Made by a program: the position numbers and the translations under genes
Shown: in pieces, positions 1-11,217 of the stretch
Layout: the number at the start of each line of letters is the position of its first letter
How positions within the stretch are numbered: position 1 is the first letter of the stretch
Notes under the pieces: model-generated
Databases searched by the model: none
Told to the model about the DNA's origin: nothing
The model's input: only the letters and a program-made list of their open reading frames with translations
Assembly (NCBI RefSeq): GCF_000372725.1
Contig: NW_005200095.1
Location: forward strand, 57,880-121,879
DNA length: 64,000 nucleotides
Direction: 5' to 3'
Origin: Emiliania huxleyi CCMP1516
Lineage: Eukaryota > Haptophyta > Isochrysidales > Noelaerhabdaceae

Positions 1-750
1 AGGGAAGAGGGGAGGGGCGAGGAGGGAGCGAGAGGCGAGTGGGGAGCGGGGAGAGCGGGGAGCGGAGAGTGGCGACGGGAGGAAGCGAGAGGCGGCTGGC
101 ATATGTGTTTGGACCGACGCGCCTCGCCGTGCTCAAAGGGCGACATGGTGCCGGCGTCGACGTTAAGATAGGGGTCGATCTTGACGGAGGTGACGCGGTA
201 GCCCGACTGGCGCAGGAGCACCCCTAAAACCACGCGCGCCTCTCCGGTCAAGAGGGACGGCCGAGCCTGCAGCCGGCGGTGCGCGGCGAGGCGGTGCGGC
301 ACCGAGCGACGAGGCAGTGATGCCCTTGCCCAGGCCGGAGACGACCCCTCCCGAGACGACGACGTACTTCATCGGCGCCTTGTCGCTCTCAATCCGCGTC
401 GGGTTCGCCGACGAGAGCCGGCGCATCAGCGGCGCGCCCTCAGTCGAGTCGCAAAAGCTGAGGGCGAGGAGCTCGCTCCCGAGCCGCAGTGATCGGCCCG
501 GCTTCCACGCAAACGCGTGCGCCATGCCGGACGAGATTACGGAGCCCGACGATGCGACCAGCTCCACGGCTCCGTCGGCCATCCCCGCGTCCACCCGCAG
601 CTGCTCGAAAAAATCGACGAGCGAATCGACGAGCGGGTAGGCGTAGATGCGAGACGGAGAGAGGGATGCGGACGAGACGGTGAGCTCGATGTGGCCGTCC
701 TCCTCCGTCCGAGACACCAGCACCTCGCCCGGCTCAGCGAGGCCATTCAT
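1..750 (-). CDS. CTP synthase, 5' part (runs off the window)
   Basis: CTP synthase makes CTP from UTP, ATP and glutamine in the cytosol. Exon 1 carries the N-terminal synthase motif [17 protein letters not shown] (P-loop-like SGLGKG), whose Met codon is at 372-370. A GT donor follows base 303 and an AG ends the intron at 224. Exon 2 (223-123) continues in phase as [19 protein letters not shown], then [14 protein letters not shown], the family's substrate-binding region. A GC donor (GCGCGTCGG) probably follows at 122, and the pyrimidine-rich bases 1-120 look like the next intron. The same frame stays open upstream of Met-372 to a Met at 750. This gives either a 126-residue N-terminal extension of normal composition or a translated-looking leader. 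The rest of the gene lies beyond base 1. Identity is secure; the start is not. Confidence 0.85.
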
Positions 751-2395
751 TTCTGACAGCGGGACCGAAGGATCGCAACGGCAACGACGAGGAGTACCCG
801 CGAGCTTGCCGCGAAGAGATAGCTCGGTCGGCTGTTTTCTTTCTGCTCACAGCACGCCCGCCGGTTAAGCTGCGGTGCAAAACTCTTTTTACCACCTTCA
901 GGTACACCCCCAAGACTCCCCAAAACCGCCCAGGATGAGCTCCTGAGGTGCCAGTCCGCCCGAGATATGACGGTTGAAGTTGGGGTTCCACGGTCGGGAT
1001 GGAGGTAGGTGTCGAACCGCAGTCAGTCAGTCAGAGAGAGCATCAGCATGCAGAGCCCGCTCCGCGCTCGGGCAGAGCCAACAGTACAACGAAAAGAATT
1101 TTACAACCAAACTCCCTTGAGCACTTGAGCACTGGATAGGGCCGATTCCGCGTGGTACGGGACCCCTCGATCGTCTCGCCCTCCCTCACGCACAACACTG
1201 GGCACGGGACTGGCGCGCACTGGCACTAACACAGGTACGAAAAGAATTTTGCCACCAAACTCCCTCTCACAACACTAGGCACGGGACTGGCGCGCACACT
1301 GCTCACTGGCACTAACAAACCACAGGGGACTAGTTGCAAATACGGGTGCTGTGGACAATGATGAATTTTGATGTTTTTTTGTCCGTGTTGCTCCCAGCGC
1401 CCTCGCCCGCGCTCCCTGAGGCCATGGCTGGTGCTACTAGTATGGGGGGCTACCTGGCTACCGCGAGAGCGACCCAGGTCGTCGACATCGTCCCATGATG
1501 GTGCCTCAAAGTCAGCCTTCGGAGGCTATCGTGGGGTCGAGCCGGCGGTGGCCGTGACATGTGGTTCCACCACCCCTCGTAGGCTTTGCCTCTGACCGCC
1601 ACCGTTCCCAGGCTGCCTAATGGGATAGAAAGGAAGGCTGGGCGAGCGTATAGAAGCGTGCTCGACCTCGTCGTGGCAACCTGCACGGCAGCGCTGGCGG
1701 GCGCGATGAGCGTCATGCCACCTGACCCGAAACGGGTCGCAGGCGTCGTACCGAGCGCGTCGAGACCGTGTCCTGATGTGCTCTGCACGGGTGAGTCACG
1801 TCGGCGTCAAAGGAGCGACGTGTGAGAGCTTGATCTCCGATCTCAGCGGCGTCGAGTCGCCTTCGGTGGCGACAGCTAGGATGCATCTCCTCCTTCGTTT
1901 TTTGCGCTATGGCCCTGGGAAGCTGGCGGTGCACGCGGACGGACCTTGTGTATGTGCACAGAACGCTTAAAACGTGGGTGCTCTATGTCACTTTTTTTGA
2001 GTAGATAGTGCCGAGCTGGCCGTGACGGCGTTTTCGCGTTTTTTGTTGGGTTTTCCACGTGAGACTTTTTGCAACTAGTCAGGGGGTACATACAGGCCAC
2101 GGGAAGATTTTTTCATTCTCCTTCAATAGCGTGCCGACGACAAAAAAACTTAGGATGTGTGTAACTTAGGATGTCCGCATGTAAAAAGTAGGAGGAGGAT
2201 GGCAGGATCTCAACACCACCCAACACCCAATCCCGGCCTTTTTTCATTTATTTGGTCGCACAACGATGCGAAGGTGGAAGTCGGTAGGCGCGACCAGGGG
2301 AGGGGTGTACGCTGATCGCTGTACGCATGTGGGAGGCCTACAGCTGTCCCAAGGCTGCGGTTCGGGTTGGATTTCCGTCTCGAAGCTCAAAAGCC
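751..2395. other. Spacer without a recognised gene, holding a dispersed repeat
   Basis: I see no recognisable protein in any frame. The stretch holds the repeat listed at 1091-1322 and otherwise unremarkable sequence, including T-rich patches around 1995-2130. Confidence 0.5.
1091..1322 (-). repeat. Dispersed 'upstream' repeat, tandem partial copies
   Basis: On the minus strand the unit reads GTGTTAGTGCCAGTGCGCGC, then CCAGTCCCGTGCCCAGTGTT, then GGGAGTTTGG and AAAATTCTTTTC. It is present about twice here. Related copies lie at 7265-7360 (+), 14709-14805 (+), 26564-26690 (-) and 29092-29182 (+). In every case the copy has the same orientation as the next gene downstream; here that is CTP synthase. 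A separate ~50-bp piece at 1121-1170 recurs inverted at about 19187-19240. Confidence 0.6.
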
Positions 2396-3544
2396 TTAGG
2401 CCGGACATTGCGAATCACCTGCCCCGCCTAGCAAAGGCAGGCAGAACTCTTGGAACCACGCGTTCTGGCGCGATTCGGGCAAGCCATATTTGGCGACGAT
2501 GGCCCTGTATTTAGCGTCCTGCCTCCCCCCTCCGCACACATTTCGAAGACCAGTATCGAAGAAAGCGCCCAGCTCTGCTGATGCAAATTGGAACCGTATG
2601 AGGCTCTCATTCTCAATCTCGATGAGGCCGTCACTCGTGATGGGCCATTTCTGCGTGGGGCCCGGGGGGTCAGTGATGCTCAGCGCGTCAAAGAAGGACA
2701 CGTCCGTCAGGAGGACGTCCGCCTCTCCGCGTAGGAATTTCATGTGGCGCTCCAGCGGAGATTCTAGCTCAAAGTGCAGGTGTGCACCGGGGCCTTTGGG
2801 GCCGTAGTAGTGTTCGTAGGCGCAGCCGTTCTGGTACGTCGCTCCCGGCCATGCTGCAACGGATAGGTTGCTTGCAACCAAGTCAGCGAAGACGTGGTCC
2901 AGGACGATTCCGGAGTCGGCCTTGGTGTACGCTGCATGCTTGAAGGCGAGGACGTCGCGAGAATAGTATTTGTCCGCTTGCCTCGGCGTGCGGTGGAGGT
3001 GCGCAACGACATTTTCGTTCGAGACTGGAAGCTCACCCTCGTTGACAAGCTCGAACTCAACATTTAGTCCCGGCATTGAGGCCAAGACCAAGTCGACAAG
3101 CATGCCAGACGGCTTCCCATCCTCGTCGAGGCCGCTAAATGGCAGCAAGGCGCGCGGCACCGCCACGCGGACCGTTCGGCGGTGTTCAATGTAAGGCGCC
3201 GTCACTGGGATTTCCGATGCAAAGCCGAGCGTTTGCGACGACAGCCAAAGCGCCATGGAAAACGATCTTCGCCGGGGGTGTGAATCTCGAGACCTCGAGA
3301 GAAGCTGGCCCGAGAAGGGGGTACAGGTGGTGCACAGGTTGGGCGCTGCCCCCGCGGCCAGCGTCGGCGGGGATGCCTTCCCTCCGTGCGTGTCGTCTCG
3401 CTCTCGCTTCTGGCGCGGACCTGTGATCACACCACTCACCAGCTGGGCGCTCGAGAGGGAGAGTTTGTATTGGACTGCCATGTCATCCAAGGAGACCCGG
3501 GTGATTGATTCCACTCGCCAGTCGCCACGCGGCCGAACCCTCAC
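2396..3544 (-). CDS. Protein with periplasmic-binding (SBP type 3)-like domain
   Basis: The open frame encodes up to 382 residues. From about residue 125 it resembles an extracellular solute-binding domain: RTVRVAVPRALLPFSGLDED, then a Gly-Met-LVDLVL helix, RGEADVLLTDVSFFDALSIT and a C-terminal YRAIVAKYGLPES. This is the usual 'G-x-x-D/A-x-x-x-D-x-x' pattern of amino-acid-binding lobes. Residues 45-95 are low in hydrophobics and may be an intron (GT near the SGVITG codons). No membrane segment is visible, so it could be secreted or one exon set of a larger receptor. It lies 250 bp downstream of the receptor-like gene at 3800-6008 on the same strand, and the two might together be one long receptor gene. 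The function and ligand are unknown. Confidence 0.5.
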   Translation of the reverse strand: MRVRPRGDWRVESITRVSLDDMAVQYKLSLSSAQLVSGVITGPRQKRERDDTHGGKASPPTLAAGAAPNLCTTCTPFSGQLLSRSRDSHPRRRSFSMALWLSSQTLGFASEIPVTAPYIEHRRTVRVAVPRALLPFSGLDEDGKPSGMLVDLVLASMPGLNVEFELVNEGELPVSNENVVAHLHRTPRQADKYYSRDVLAFKHAAYTKADSGIVLDHVFADLVASNLSVAAWPGATYQNGCAYEHYYGPKGPGAHLHFELESPLERHMKFLRGEADVLLTDVSFFDALSITDPPGPTQKWPITSDGLIEIENESLIRFQFASAELGAFFDTGLRNVCGGGRQDAKYRAIVAKYGLPESRQNAWFQEFCLPLLGGAGDSQCPA

Positions 3545-3799
3545 ATAAGTGGGTGAAACACGCTTTTTGTTTGTATGCTGGAATGCTCATTCTGACGTAC
3601 TTTACACGACATGCACATGCACACATACGCACATCCACATGCACAGATTGCGCACACAAAAGCCGTATATTTCACACCCATGCGTTCATGTATCATGATA
3701 TCCATGTCTAAATAAATAAAACGGACACCTCTACTAGGAGCACTAGGAGATGGGTAAAAAGGAACAGGTCCCCGCCCGTGCGGTCCATGTATTGTCCCT

Positions 3800-4682
3800 C
3801 TACACGCTGAATTTGCGGACGGAAACGATGCAACTGTTGTGCAGCGTCTGACGAGCGGAGCGCGCAGCTCGGTATGTCTCTCCGAAGCTGGAGCGCCCAC
3901 GCGAAGACCCCGCCTCGAGTTCCGCCTCCAGCCGCTCAATAAGATCGCCGAAGTATTGACGTGGGAAGATGAGGCACCGTCGCTCTGCTATCAGCTCGAT
4001 CAGTTCGCGCGATGAGCTGTGGGGCGCGCAGGAGCTCTTGCCTCTCCTAGAGGCGACACTGGGGTCAAGCGTGGCGACGACGGCGAGCCCATACAACCCG
4101 AGCACGACGTCGACGAGGAGGGCCTTATCTGACTCGTGGGTGAAGTCGCCCTGAAAAACATTGACTGACTCCTCGATCCACCGCCGCCGCTCTGAGAGAG
4201 GGGTGAGGCCAGATTCAAAAAGGTACATCTGCTCGGCCCCGTTGATGGCCATAAACGCCCACTGCTCGAGCCTGAAGGGGGCGGCGAGAAGAAAGTGAGA
4301 AGTACGGTAATACGGCGGCGCAACGGTTTCCAACCACGCGCCTGCACCACCCTCGCTGGAGGTACGTGTCCGCGTCGACCCTGCAGGGCGGGCTCGTGTC
4401 CTGGTGGAGCGCCTCGGGAGCGCAAGCGAGGAAGTAGTGCGAGCAGGCAGCGTAAAGCGCGATGGACCCGATCGCGAGTCGTTTGGTGGTATCATTCTCC
4501 TGAGGAATCGAGTGGTAGTCGAGCCAGATATGCATCGAGTCTTGGTCGATCCCGTGCATAGCGCATAGAGCCTCCGCTGCCTTGATAATTACAGGGTAGT
4601 GTTGCGACTCTGGGTCAGGGTGGCGGAGCGATAGCCACTGATGCGAGACAAACATCAGAGGATGGGCGTCAGCAAATGCCAC
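3800..4682 (-). CDS. TIR/HET-like cytoplasmic domain, continuing the receptor gene
   Basis: Residues read MFVSHQWLSLRHPDPESQHY, then IWLDYHSIPQEN and YLQRGWCR, followed in the neighbouring frame by LETVAPPYYRTSHFLLAAPF. The SHxW, WxDxxSxPQ and RGWCR-x-E triad is the pattern of TIR-fold/HET-like signalling domains that are common in protists. The frame changes once, between RGWCR and LE near 4345, by a net one-base shift. This is either a real lesion or a sequencing error; no plausible intron fits. The C-terminal 150 residues (to stop at 3800) are helical with basic and acidic patches. The frame is continuous with the upstream receptor ORF except for a single TAG at 4688-4686, so I read it as the cytoplasmic half of that protein. 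Confidence 0.6.
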
Positions 4683-4685
4683 CGC

Positions 4686-6008
4686 CTACTCGACTGTATC
4701 ACAGCAGCGGAGTGCGCCTGAGTCGCGTGCCTCTTCGTAGGGAACAAGGCGACCTTGTTCGCGCAACTTGGAGAGTGGAATCACCGCAAGAGGAAATTCC
4801 AACGTGGTCACGCCTGTCACCGCTTTGCATATGCGCTTCTGCTTCTCGGCGCTCTCTCGCTCGACTGCAGCCAGGGATAGCAGGTTACGGAGGTAAACGC
4901 GTCGTACGAAGACCATCAAAACGATGGTGAATAGGACGGAGGCGCTGCTTGCCACTACGATGATGAGCCACGCTGCCAGCGAGCACGCTTCATTGCCTGG
5001 GAACGGTTTCCGGTGCCCAAAGCGACACGGTTGGCAATGAACGGTGTCCACCTCATCGCTATGATACAGGCGAGAGCCAGGCTCGACATCTTCACCGCAA
5101 CCGCACGTGCGATCGGGCAGAGATACTAGCGGCGACGGACACTGCGCGACTATAGTGCGAACGTCGACCTCTGTCCCGTCCAAGAGTAGGAGTAGCTCGT
5201 GTTCGCCGGCAAGCGGCGCAACCACAGTTGCCTTGTACCGTCCAGATGAGGCGTACTCAAGCTTCATTTCGTCTTCCGCCGACGAGATTCGGTCGCGAAC
5301 CACAACGTGAAACGCTTGGGGCCCATACTGCGGCTCACGGTCGGGGTGGCGCAGTGCGCTCGCGATGCGTAGGCCCTCCGATGGGAGCGAATGCGCCACA
5401 CGCAGGCTCTCCGAGTCGCAGGCCGTGAAGTAAAGATCGTGCTTCACTCCTACCTTGACCTCAACTGGTGGAGGCGACTTTGGCCGCTCGCAATAGTAGA
5501 TGCTGCTAGTCCTCTGCCGTGCCTCGCCCCACATTGAGTAGCGAGCACTGGTTGCGGGAGCCACGATGAGAAGTACAGGCACTGCGATGACATATGTATG
5601 ATTGAAGTGGTCAGGCATTATCGTCAAGTTGACGGCGGTCGCGTATGGCTTCTCTCTTTCGGCCACACCTGAGGCCGCAGCGCTGATCGTGAAGAGAGCG
5701 CCCTCACTGACGCCGGCAGGCACCACGCCCTGTGTGGGAGTGACCTCAACCCAATCGGGGAAAGAGACATCATCGACAGCCCATCGGGTGTCGAAGGAAG
5801 AGGAACCGTCATAGTCAAGAAAGACAGTGTGCTTGTCGGGAACAGAGTTGGCGCTTGGGTGCGTGATAGTCACGCTCGGCGACCGGCCTGCATGGATGCG
5901 CCAGTTAGTGCTACCCAATCTCCAATCGACGATGCTCTCTGATGAAGATCGAGTTAGTGCTTGCGGCGCGTAGACAATCGCGAGAATGAAGGGGAGTCTG
6001 AACGGCAT
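4686..6008 (-). CDS. Putative single-pass receptor, ectodomain and membrane segment
   Basis: 440 codons from Met-6008. The N-terminus MPFRLPFILAIVYAPQAL looks like a signal peptide. A ~320-residue ectodomain follows, with beta-sandwich-like stretches (PDWVEVTPTQGVVPAGVSEG resembles a bacterial-type immunoglobulin linker repeat, and YKATVVAPLAGEHELLLLLD resembles a filamin-like strand). A Cys-rich stalk (CGCGEDVEPG then HCQPCRFGHRKPFPGNEAC) precedes one strong membrane segment, AAWLIIVVASSASVLFTIVL. A basic stop-transfer and ~75 cytoplasmic residues end at TAG 4688-4686. Removing that stop leads in frame into the TIR/HET-like domain. A short mobile repeat sits about 155 bp upstream of the start. 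It is probably a cell-surface sensor; the ligand is unknown. Confidence 0.6.
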   Translation of the reverse strand: MPFRLPFILAIVYAPQALTRSSSESIVDWRLGSTNWRIHAGRSPSVTITHPSANSVPDKHTVFLDYDGSSSFDTRWAVDDVSFPDWVEVTPTQGVVPAGVSEGALFTISAAASGVAEREKPYATAVNLTIMPDHFNHTYVIAVPVLLIVAPATSARYSMWGEARQRTSSIYYCERPKSPPPVEVKVGVKHDLYFTACDSESLRVAHSLPSEGLRIASALRHPDREPQYGPQAFHVVVRDRISSAEDEMKLEYASSGRYKATVVAPLAGEHELLLLLDGTEVDVRTIVAQCPSPLVSLPDRTCGCGEDVEPGSRLYHSDEVDTVHCQPCRFGHRKPFPGNEACSLAAWLIIVVASSASVLFTIVLMVFVRRVYLRNLLSLAAVERESAEKQKRICKAVTGVTTLEFPLAVIPLSKLREQGRLVPYEEARDSGALRCCDTVE

Positions 6009-6148
6009 CGAGGCGATGTCGTCCGGCCGTCCGGCAAGGTGGTCCCGGTAAATAAAGGATGAGAAGAAGGGAGTTTACCGGTACTGACTGCACTCCAAGT
6101 GCTCCAAGGGAACCGAGATCCTCATCCGCAACCGCGCAAATTGCCAGG

Positions 6149-6413
6149 AACGTGGAATTGAAAAAGAAAGAAAGAAAACAGACAACCCAAGGGAGGGATG
6201 GGAGAACGGCACGCCGCCACCACACAGGGATTTTAAGGAGAGGAGTGTGATGCGCTAGCCGTCGCCTACCCTAGGGAGTCTGCCTCTTCCTATCTCTCTT
6301 CGCAGTCTCTCTCCGATTCTCGCTTCAACCTTCGTGCCACCTCGCGGCCGTCCCACTCTCGTCGCTCTCTCCCTTGTCACTTCCTCCTCTGTCGCGTCGA
6401 ACGTGGAATTGAA
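6149..6413 (-). mobile_element. Short SINE-like element, copy A, with target-site duplications
   Basis: The body at 6163-6399 (237 bp) is about 85% identical by eye to 56556-56810. Both copies are bounded by perfect but different direct repeats. Here AACGTGGAATTGAA (14 bp) occurs at 6149-6162 and again at 6400-6413. On the minus strand the element ends in a TTTTCTTTCTTTCTTTTT tail. No pol III A/B boxes were recognised, and there is no coding capacity. It lies upstream of the receptor gene start at 6008. Confidence 0.8.
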
Positions 6414-7264
6414 GTAAAGATAGAAGCGCCAACCTATTTTTCCGACGCACCAAGCGCCCGCCGCTGTCACGTAAGTTGGAGCTTGCGCCGCTCGCGGTTA
6501 CCGCCGCACTCGGCTCGATGGCTCTCACTGTCAGCTTTTGGAGCAATGGTGCTCAGGGTCGTCTCTGTCTTTGCGGATGGATGATGCGGTGTTGACACCA
6601 TAGGTGTCGCTCGCGCTCTTGGCCAAGGCGCTCGGCGCCACGCCCCGGCGAGAGGGCCGCGGCTACTCCGTCCGGACCGGTCTGCTCGCCCGGGCTCGCA
6701 GCCGGGGCTTTGCCTCACCCTCAGCATCGGTGGAGGCTGACGCGAGCTTGTCCGTGCGGTTTGCGCGCAGAAGACGCTCGTCGGCGGTGCAGGCTGAGAC
6801 TGAGCCTCTACCACTAGCTCTACCAGCAATTTTGGACTGAATGATTTTGAGAACGCGAAAAAAGAGAGGTATGGCAGACGGGGACGGACCCCATCTCTCC
6901 TCTTCATCTCGCGGTTCTCGCACGCCAGCGCATGTGAAGTGCAGTGTGCACCCCAGCCGACCGCTGCGGCGCGATCGGCGCGGCGGCGCGGTGCTGCATG
7001 TACAGGCCCGCGGGCGGCCCGTGCCGCCTCCACTCCACCTCCACCAGCTGGCAGAGCTGCGCGTACGAGATCGTGCCTGCCGCGCGGGCGAGGGGGAGGA
7101 TGGGCGTGCGGCGCGCTGCGGCGCGCGGGTGCGTGCGGCGTGTGGCGGCGGCGTTGGCGGCGGCGTGTGGTGGCGGCGGCGGCGGCGGCGGCGGGAGGTC
7201 AATTGCCCGCCAATTCTGGATTTGGGCCCTCCGGGAGGCCTGAATTGCGCGAGTTCTTTTTTTG

Positions 7265-7360
7265 CACGGTGTACCTGTGTTAGTGCCAGTGCGAGCCAGT
7301 CCCGTGCCCAGTCCTGTGCCCAGTGTCGTGCGAGGGAGTTTGGTTGTAAAATTCTTTTTT
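7265..7360 (+). repeat. Dispersed 'upstream' repeat
   Basis: It reads GGTGTACCTGTGTTAGTGCC, then AGTGCGAGCCAGTCCCGTGC and a tail GGTTGTAAAATTCTTTTTTT. It is in sense orientation about 100 bp before the NIPA-like start codon at 7457. It is the clearest full copy besides 29092-29182. Confidence 0.65.
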
Positions 7361-7456
7361 TGCGACTGTGACATCCTTGGGAAGGGCGCTCCAACGCGCC
7401 GCGGCGCCGTCCTGCGTTCGCAGTGCTGACGCCCGCCGCGTCGCAAGGACGTCGCG

Positions 7457-10298
7457 ATGAGCTGCTCCGCGTCCACCGCGCCTCCTCCGCCGCCGCTCGC
7501 TCCTGCGGGCGAGGACGGCAGCGGCGGCGCCATCGGGATAGCGCTCTGCCTCCTTTCCGTGCTGCTACTCGCCATCGGGATCACCATCCAGAAATATGCG
7601 CTCACCTTCATCGAGCCGCACGTGCTGCTCGGAGACTGCTGCGGCACGCAGAGTATACGTGGGCCGCTGGCGCGCGTCCCGCGCACGCACGCCATCTGGC
7701 TCGCGGGCCTCACCGTCTACTTTGGCGGGAACGGCGTCTTTGTCCTCGCGCTCGCCTTCACGCCCGCGTCTCTCGCGGCGGCGCTGATGGCAACCATCGT
7801 GGTCGCCAACGCCGCCCTCTCGCGCTGCGTGTTGCACGAGGAGTTGCGGCGATGCGACTACCACGGCGGGGCGCTGATTCTGGGCGGGATAGCTGTCACG
7901 GGCTGGTACGCGCCTGCCGAGGTCGTGTCGTACGATGCGCCCGCGCTCGCGAGGCTCCTCTCGCCGACCAGCAACCCCTTCGGCTTTGGCGGCTGGGGCT
8001 AGATGCGGCCACCTCCGCACCCCCTTTTCTCGCGCGGTCTTTTGGCTGCGCTTTCTTCGGCCCTCGCCGGACTGCGCCCCTCTCCGGGGACGCGCCCCTC
8101 TCGCGCTCTTTCGAGACAGAGTCCGCTTCTTAACCCCCCCCCCCCTTCGAACCTGCAGGCTACCTCCTCGTCCTCGTCCTCTCTGTGACAGCGCTCGCTG
8201 TGCTGGTCGTGCGGCACGAGACGCTAGATCCACACTCACTTAGATGCTGGACCACTCGCCCCGCCCTGTCTCCCGACTAGCGCTCGAGGACTGTCCACTG
8301 CAAATAGCCCTTGTAATCCCGCGGCGCGCCGACCCACACCCATACCCCCCCCCCCCCCCTTCCCCCTTCTTCTGGCGCGCACACCCCTCACCTCAGCTTG
8401 CCATGTCGGGTAGGCACGAGGCGGCGCACCGCGCAGACATCCAGCCGCTCAGAGCCGCGACGCCCGCCGCCGCCGACGCATTCGGCGAAGGGGGCGCGTG
8501 CTCGTGCCGCGGCGAGCCAGCCGCGTGCTCGCCCTCCACACTCGAGAGCGGACGTTGCCCCGCCGCCACCGCCATCGCGCTCTCCGCCACCCCTGCCTCC
8601 GCCCCCGCCGCCACCGCGCTCTCCGCCGCCGCGCCCTCTGCCTCCGCCCCCTCCGCTGCCGCCATCGCCGCCGCCGCCGCTGCCGTGCCTCGCCCCTCCT
8701 CCGCCGCCGCTGCTGCCGCTGCTTCGCCTGCGAGCGCGGCCGCCGCTCCAGCGACCGCCGCCGCCGCCTGGCTGGCAGTGAGGGCAGGGTGCGCCGCAGA
8801 GGTCTCCGCGCCATCGATGGCTGCTGTTCCGGCTGCAGCGTCGGCGGGTGGGCTGCGGACCGCTTCGCCCCAGGTGGTGGCTCCCCGACAAAGCTCCAGA
8901 CTCCCTGAGATTACCCGAGATTGATTACCCGAGATCACCCGAGATTACCCGGTGGCGACAATCCCGACAAAGCTCTCCCGAGATGCCCCCGAGATGGCGC
9001 TCCCTCTCTCGCTCCCGCCGTCCCACGGAGGAGCGAGAGAGTCTCGCGACTTGGGGCCTGCCCCCCCCCCCCCCGTCCCCCCCCCGTCCCCCCCTCGTCG
9101 TCGCCCCTGGCTCGGCCTCGCGTCGCTTGCATCGCCTCTCACCGTACCGGGCCGTTTGTTCTTTGCCCACCGCAGGTCACCGGCTCCCCCTCTCCCGTGC
9201 GCGGGGCTGCAGAGGGAGCTGCAAGCACCTCTCGCCTGGAGAGTGCGATGCCGTTTGCGTACCCGATCGTTGTCGGCGGCCAAAGAATGGCCGTTGGCCT
9301 TGTCGCGCCCTGAAGCTGCTCGGAGCCTGCCCGGGCCCTCGCTTGTAGGCGGCCTCGAGACGCTCGTGCAGATGTGCATGAAGGGCGGCTCGTCGATGCT
9401 CGCACTGACCGCGGTCGGGGACTCTCAGCTCTGCTTCGCCTTTTTCTGGGTCGTGCTGCTTGCGTGGGCGCTCCTCTCGCTCGCCGCCATCTACTGGCTC
9501 CGCAAGGGTTTGGTCCACTTGCCCGCCTCGCGCTTGCTGCCCATCGAGTACGGCACCGTCACCACCACCTCCGTCCTCGGCGGACTCGTCGTCTATCAGG
9601 CGCACAAGGGCGTGCCCCTGAACTCCTTCCTTCCTCCCTCCCTTCCTTCCCTCAATGCTGTGACGTGCCCTGAACTCCTTCCTTCCTCCCTGTACTCCTT
9701 CCTTCAATCCTGTGACCAGGAGCACAAGTACGTGCCCGTGTCGCCGAACCTCTCCGTGATGGGCTTCGGCATCGGCCTCATCTGCGTCGGCTGCGCGCTG
9801 GTGGGCCGGCGCAAGACGCTCAAGCGCAAGTATATGCCGCACCAGCTCGGTCGGCAGGCGGTGCGGCAGGGCGCGCAGGCGTGCGACAAGGCGGCGCACC
9901 GCGACGCCTTTTCCCTAGACCGCCCCTGGACCTTTCCTGGAACCTTCCTGCAGGCATGCGACAAGGCGGCGCACGAGGTCCGGCGCGCAGTCTCGTCCCT
10001 CGAGCAGCACACGCCTCGCCTGATCAAGCGCGACGCGCGGCCGTACCACCACAGAGCCCACCGCCACCACGAGGTCTTCCCTTCGGTCGACGAGGCGGGA
10101 GAGGAGGCGTCGCGCAGCGCTGAGCTCGCCGCCGCAGCCGCCGCCGCGTTGGCCGCTGCGCCGAGCGGAGCCCCCGCGCGGAGAGCCGTGCTGAGGGAGG
10201 TGGCGCCGCCGCTCGCGCCACTGGACAGCGTCGTTGTCGGGTCGGGCGAGAGGGGAGGAGGCAAGACGGTGAAGCTGCTTCCGGACGCGCCCCTGTGA
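7457..10298 (+). CDS. NIPA-like magnesium/DMT-superfamily membrane transporter
   Basis: Spliced gene. Exon 1 (7457-7982) has a Pro-rich N-terminus, then the NIPA-type first helix GIALCLLSVLLLAIGITIQK, and the helices HAIWLAGLTVYFGGNGVFVL, LAAALMATIVVANAAL and GGALILGGIAVTGWYAP. Exon 2 (from 8159) gives YLLVLVLSVTALAVLVVRHE. A later exon ends PFAYPIVV at 9275. Then come 9349-9599 (ETLVQMCMKGGSSM, LCFAFFWVVLLAWALLSLAA, ASRLLPIEYGTVTTTSVLGG), 9720-9878 and 9954-10298 (cytosolic Ala- and basic-rich tail). The donors at 7983, 9276, 9600 and 9879 are all GC. NIPA proteins are proposed Mg2+ transporters; the substrate here is an inference. The exon edges between about 8215 and 9240 are uncertain. 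Confidence 0.7.
8890..8963 (+). repeat. Intronic decamer array (CCCGAGATTA-type)
   Basis: There are several CCCGAGATTA / CCCGAGATCA units between exons of the NIPA-like gene, in sense orientation. Confidence 0.6.
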
Positions 10299-11217
10299 TC
10301 CAGGAGGGGTGTCGGGCCGACTCAGTCTCTCCACGGCGAACCGACGTGGTGCCCTTTCGTCTCAGCTGTTTTCTTATCTCGCGTGCGTGCACTGTGTATT
10401 GTGTCTTGTTCTTAGATTACTCTTATCTCACATTTTGCACTAACCCACTACGCGCAAAAGAGAGACATACCGCGACACACGGCGGCGCGCGGCAGAGGTG
10501 ACCACACAACACGCACACCGCTGTGCACGCACGATTTCTCATGGACATGGTACGGCTTTTCCTTTATTTACCGTACAAGGGTTTACGACACCGTGGTCCG
10601 TGTGCGCTCTGGTTACTGCCTTATAGGGTACTGCGGGCTGGCTACGCTCCCAATTCTTGTGAAAACTGGTCTTGCAGATAGTACATCGACGGCTCGAGGA
10701 CGACCCAGGACGTAGAGCAGTCGGGCACGCGGAAGATATCCTCGTGTCGATGATGCAGTCCTCGCCGTCCGGGCTCACGCATAGTCGACGCGAGAGCTGC
10801 CCTACACAGACGTCTACTGTGAACCACCGACGAATAGAGCACAGGTTTTTGGCCACGAGATCCGCCTTCGAGGTCGAGCCGAGGCTGCCGGCGTCGTCTC
10901 TGCTGCTCTGGGCATCACCTGCACAAGCCAAGCAGACTTTGTTGCAAAAGCGGAGGCGGGTCGACGCGCCGCGCGCTCACATACTTGGGCTCCCATCTCG
11001 TCGCGCGCGAGTCCAGGCCGAACCGACCAGCTGCCGCCGCAGCGAGTGCGGCTGGGCTGCAGGCAGGCCTGTAGCAGGCGCTCGGCACGCTGTCCGGAGG
11101 CGCTGTGGCTCACAAGCGAGCGCCTGTGGCTCGCGAAAAAAGTCGGGAAGGAGGGTTTCACAAATTCGAAGCGTTTCACATTTCTTCCACCCCTCCCTAG
11201 AGATGTAGAGCGCTGTG

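Noticed and set aside
8393-8938. Ala- and Pro-rich frames on both strands at 8.4-8.9 kb
   Set aside because: They fall in the intronic part of the NIPA-like gene and are GCC-repeat translations.
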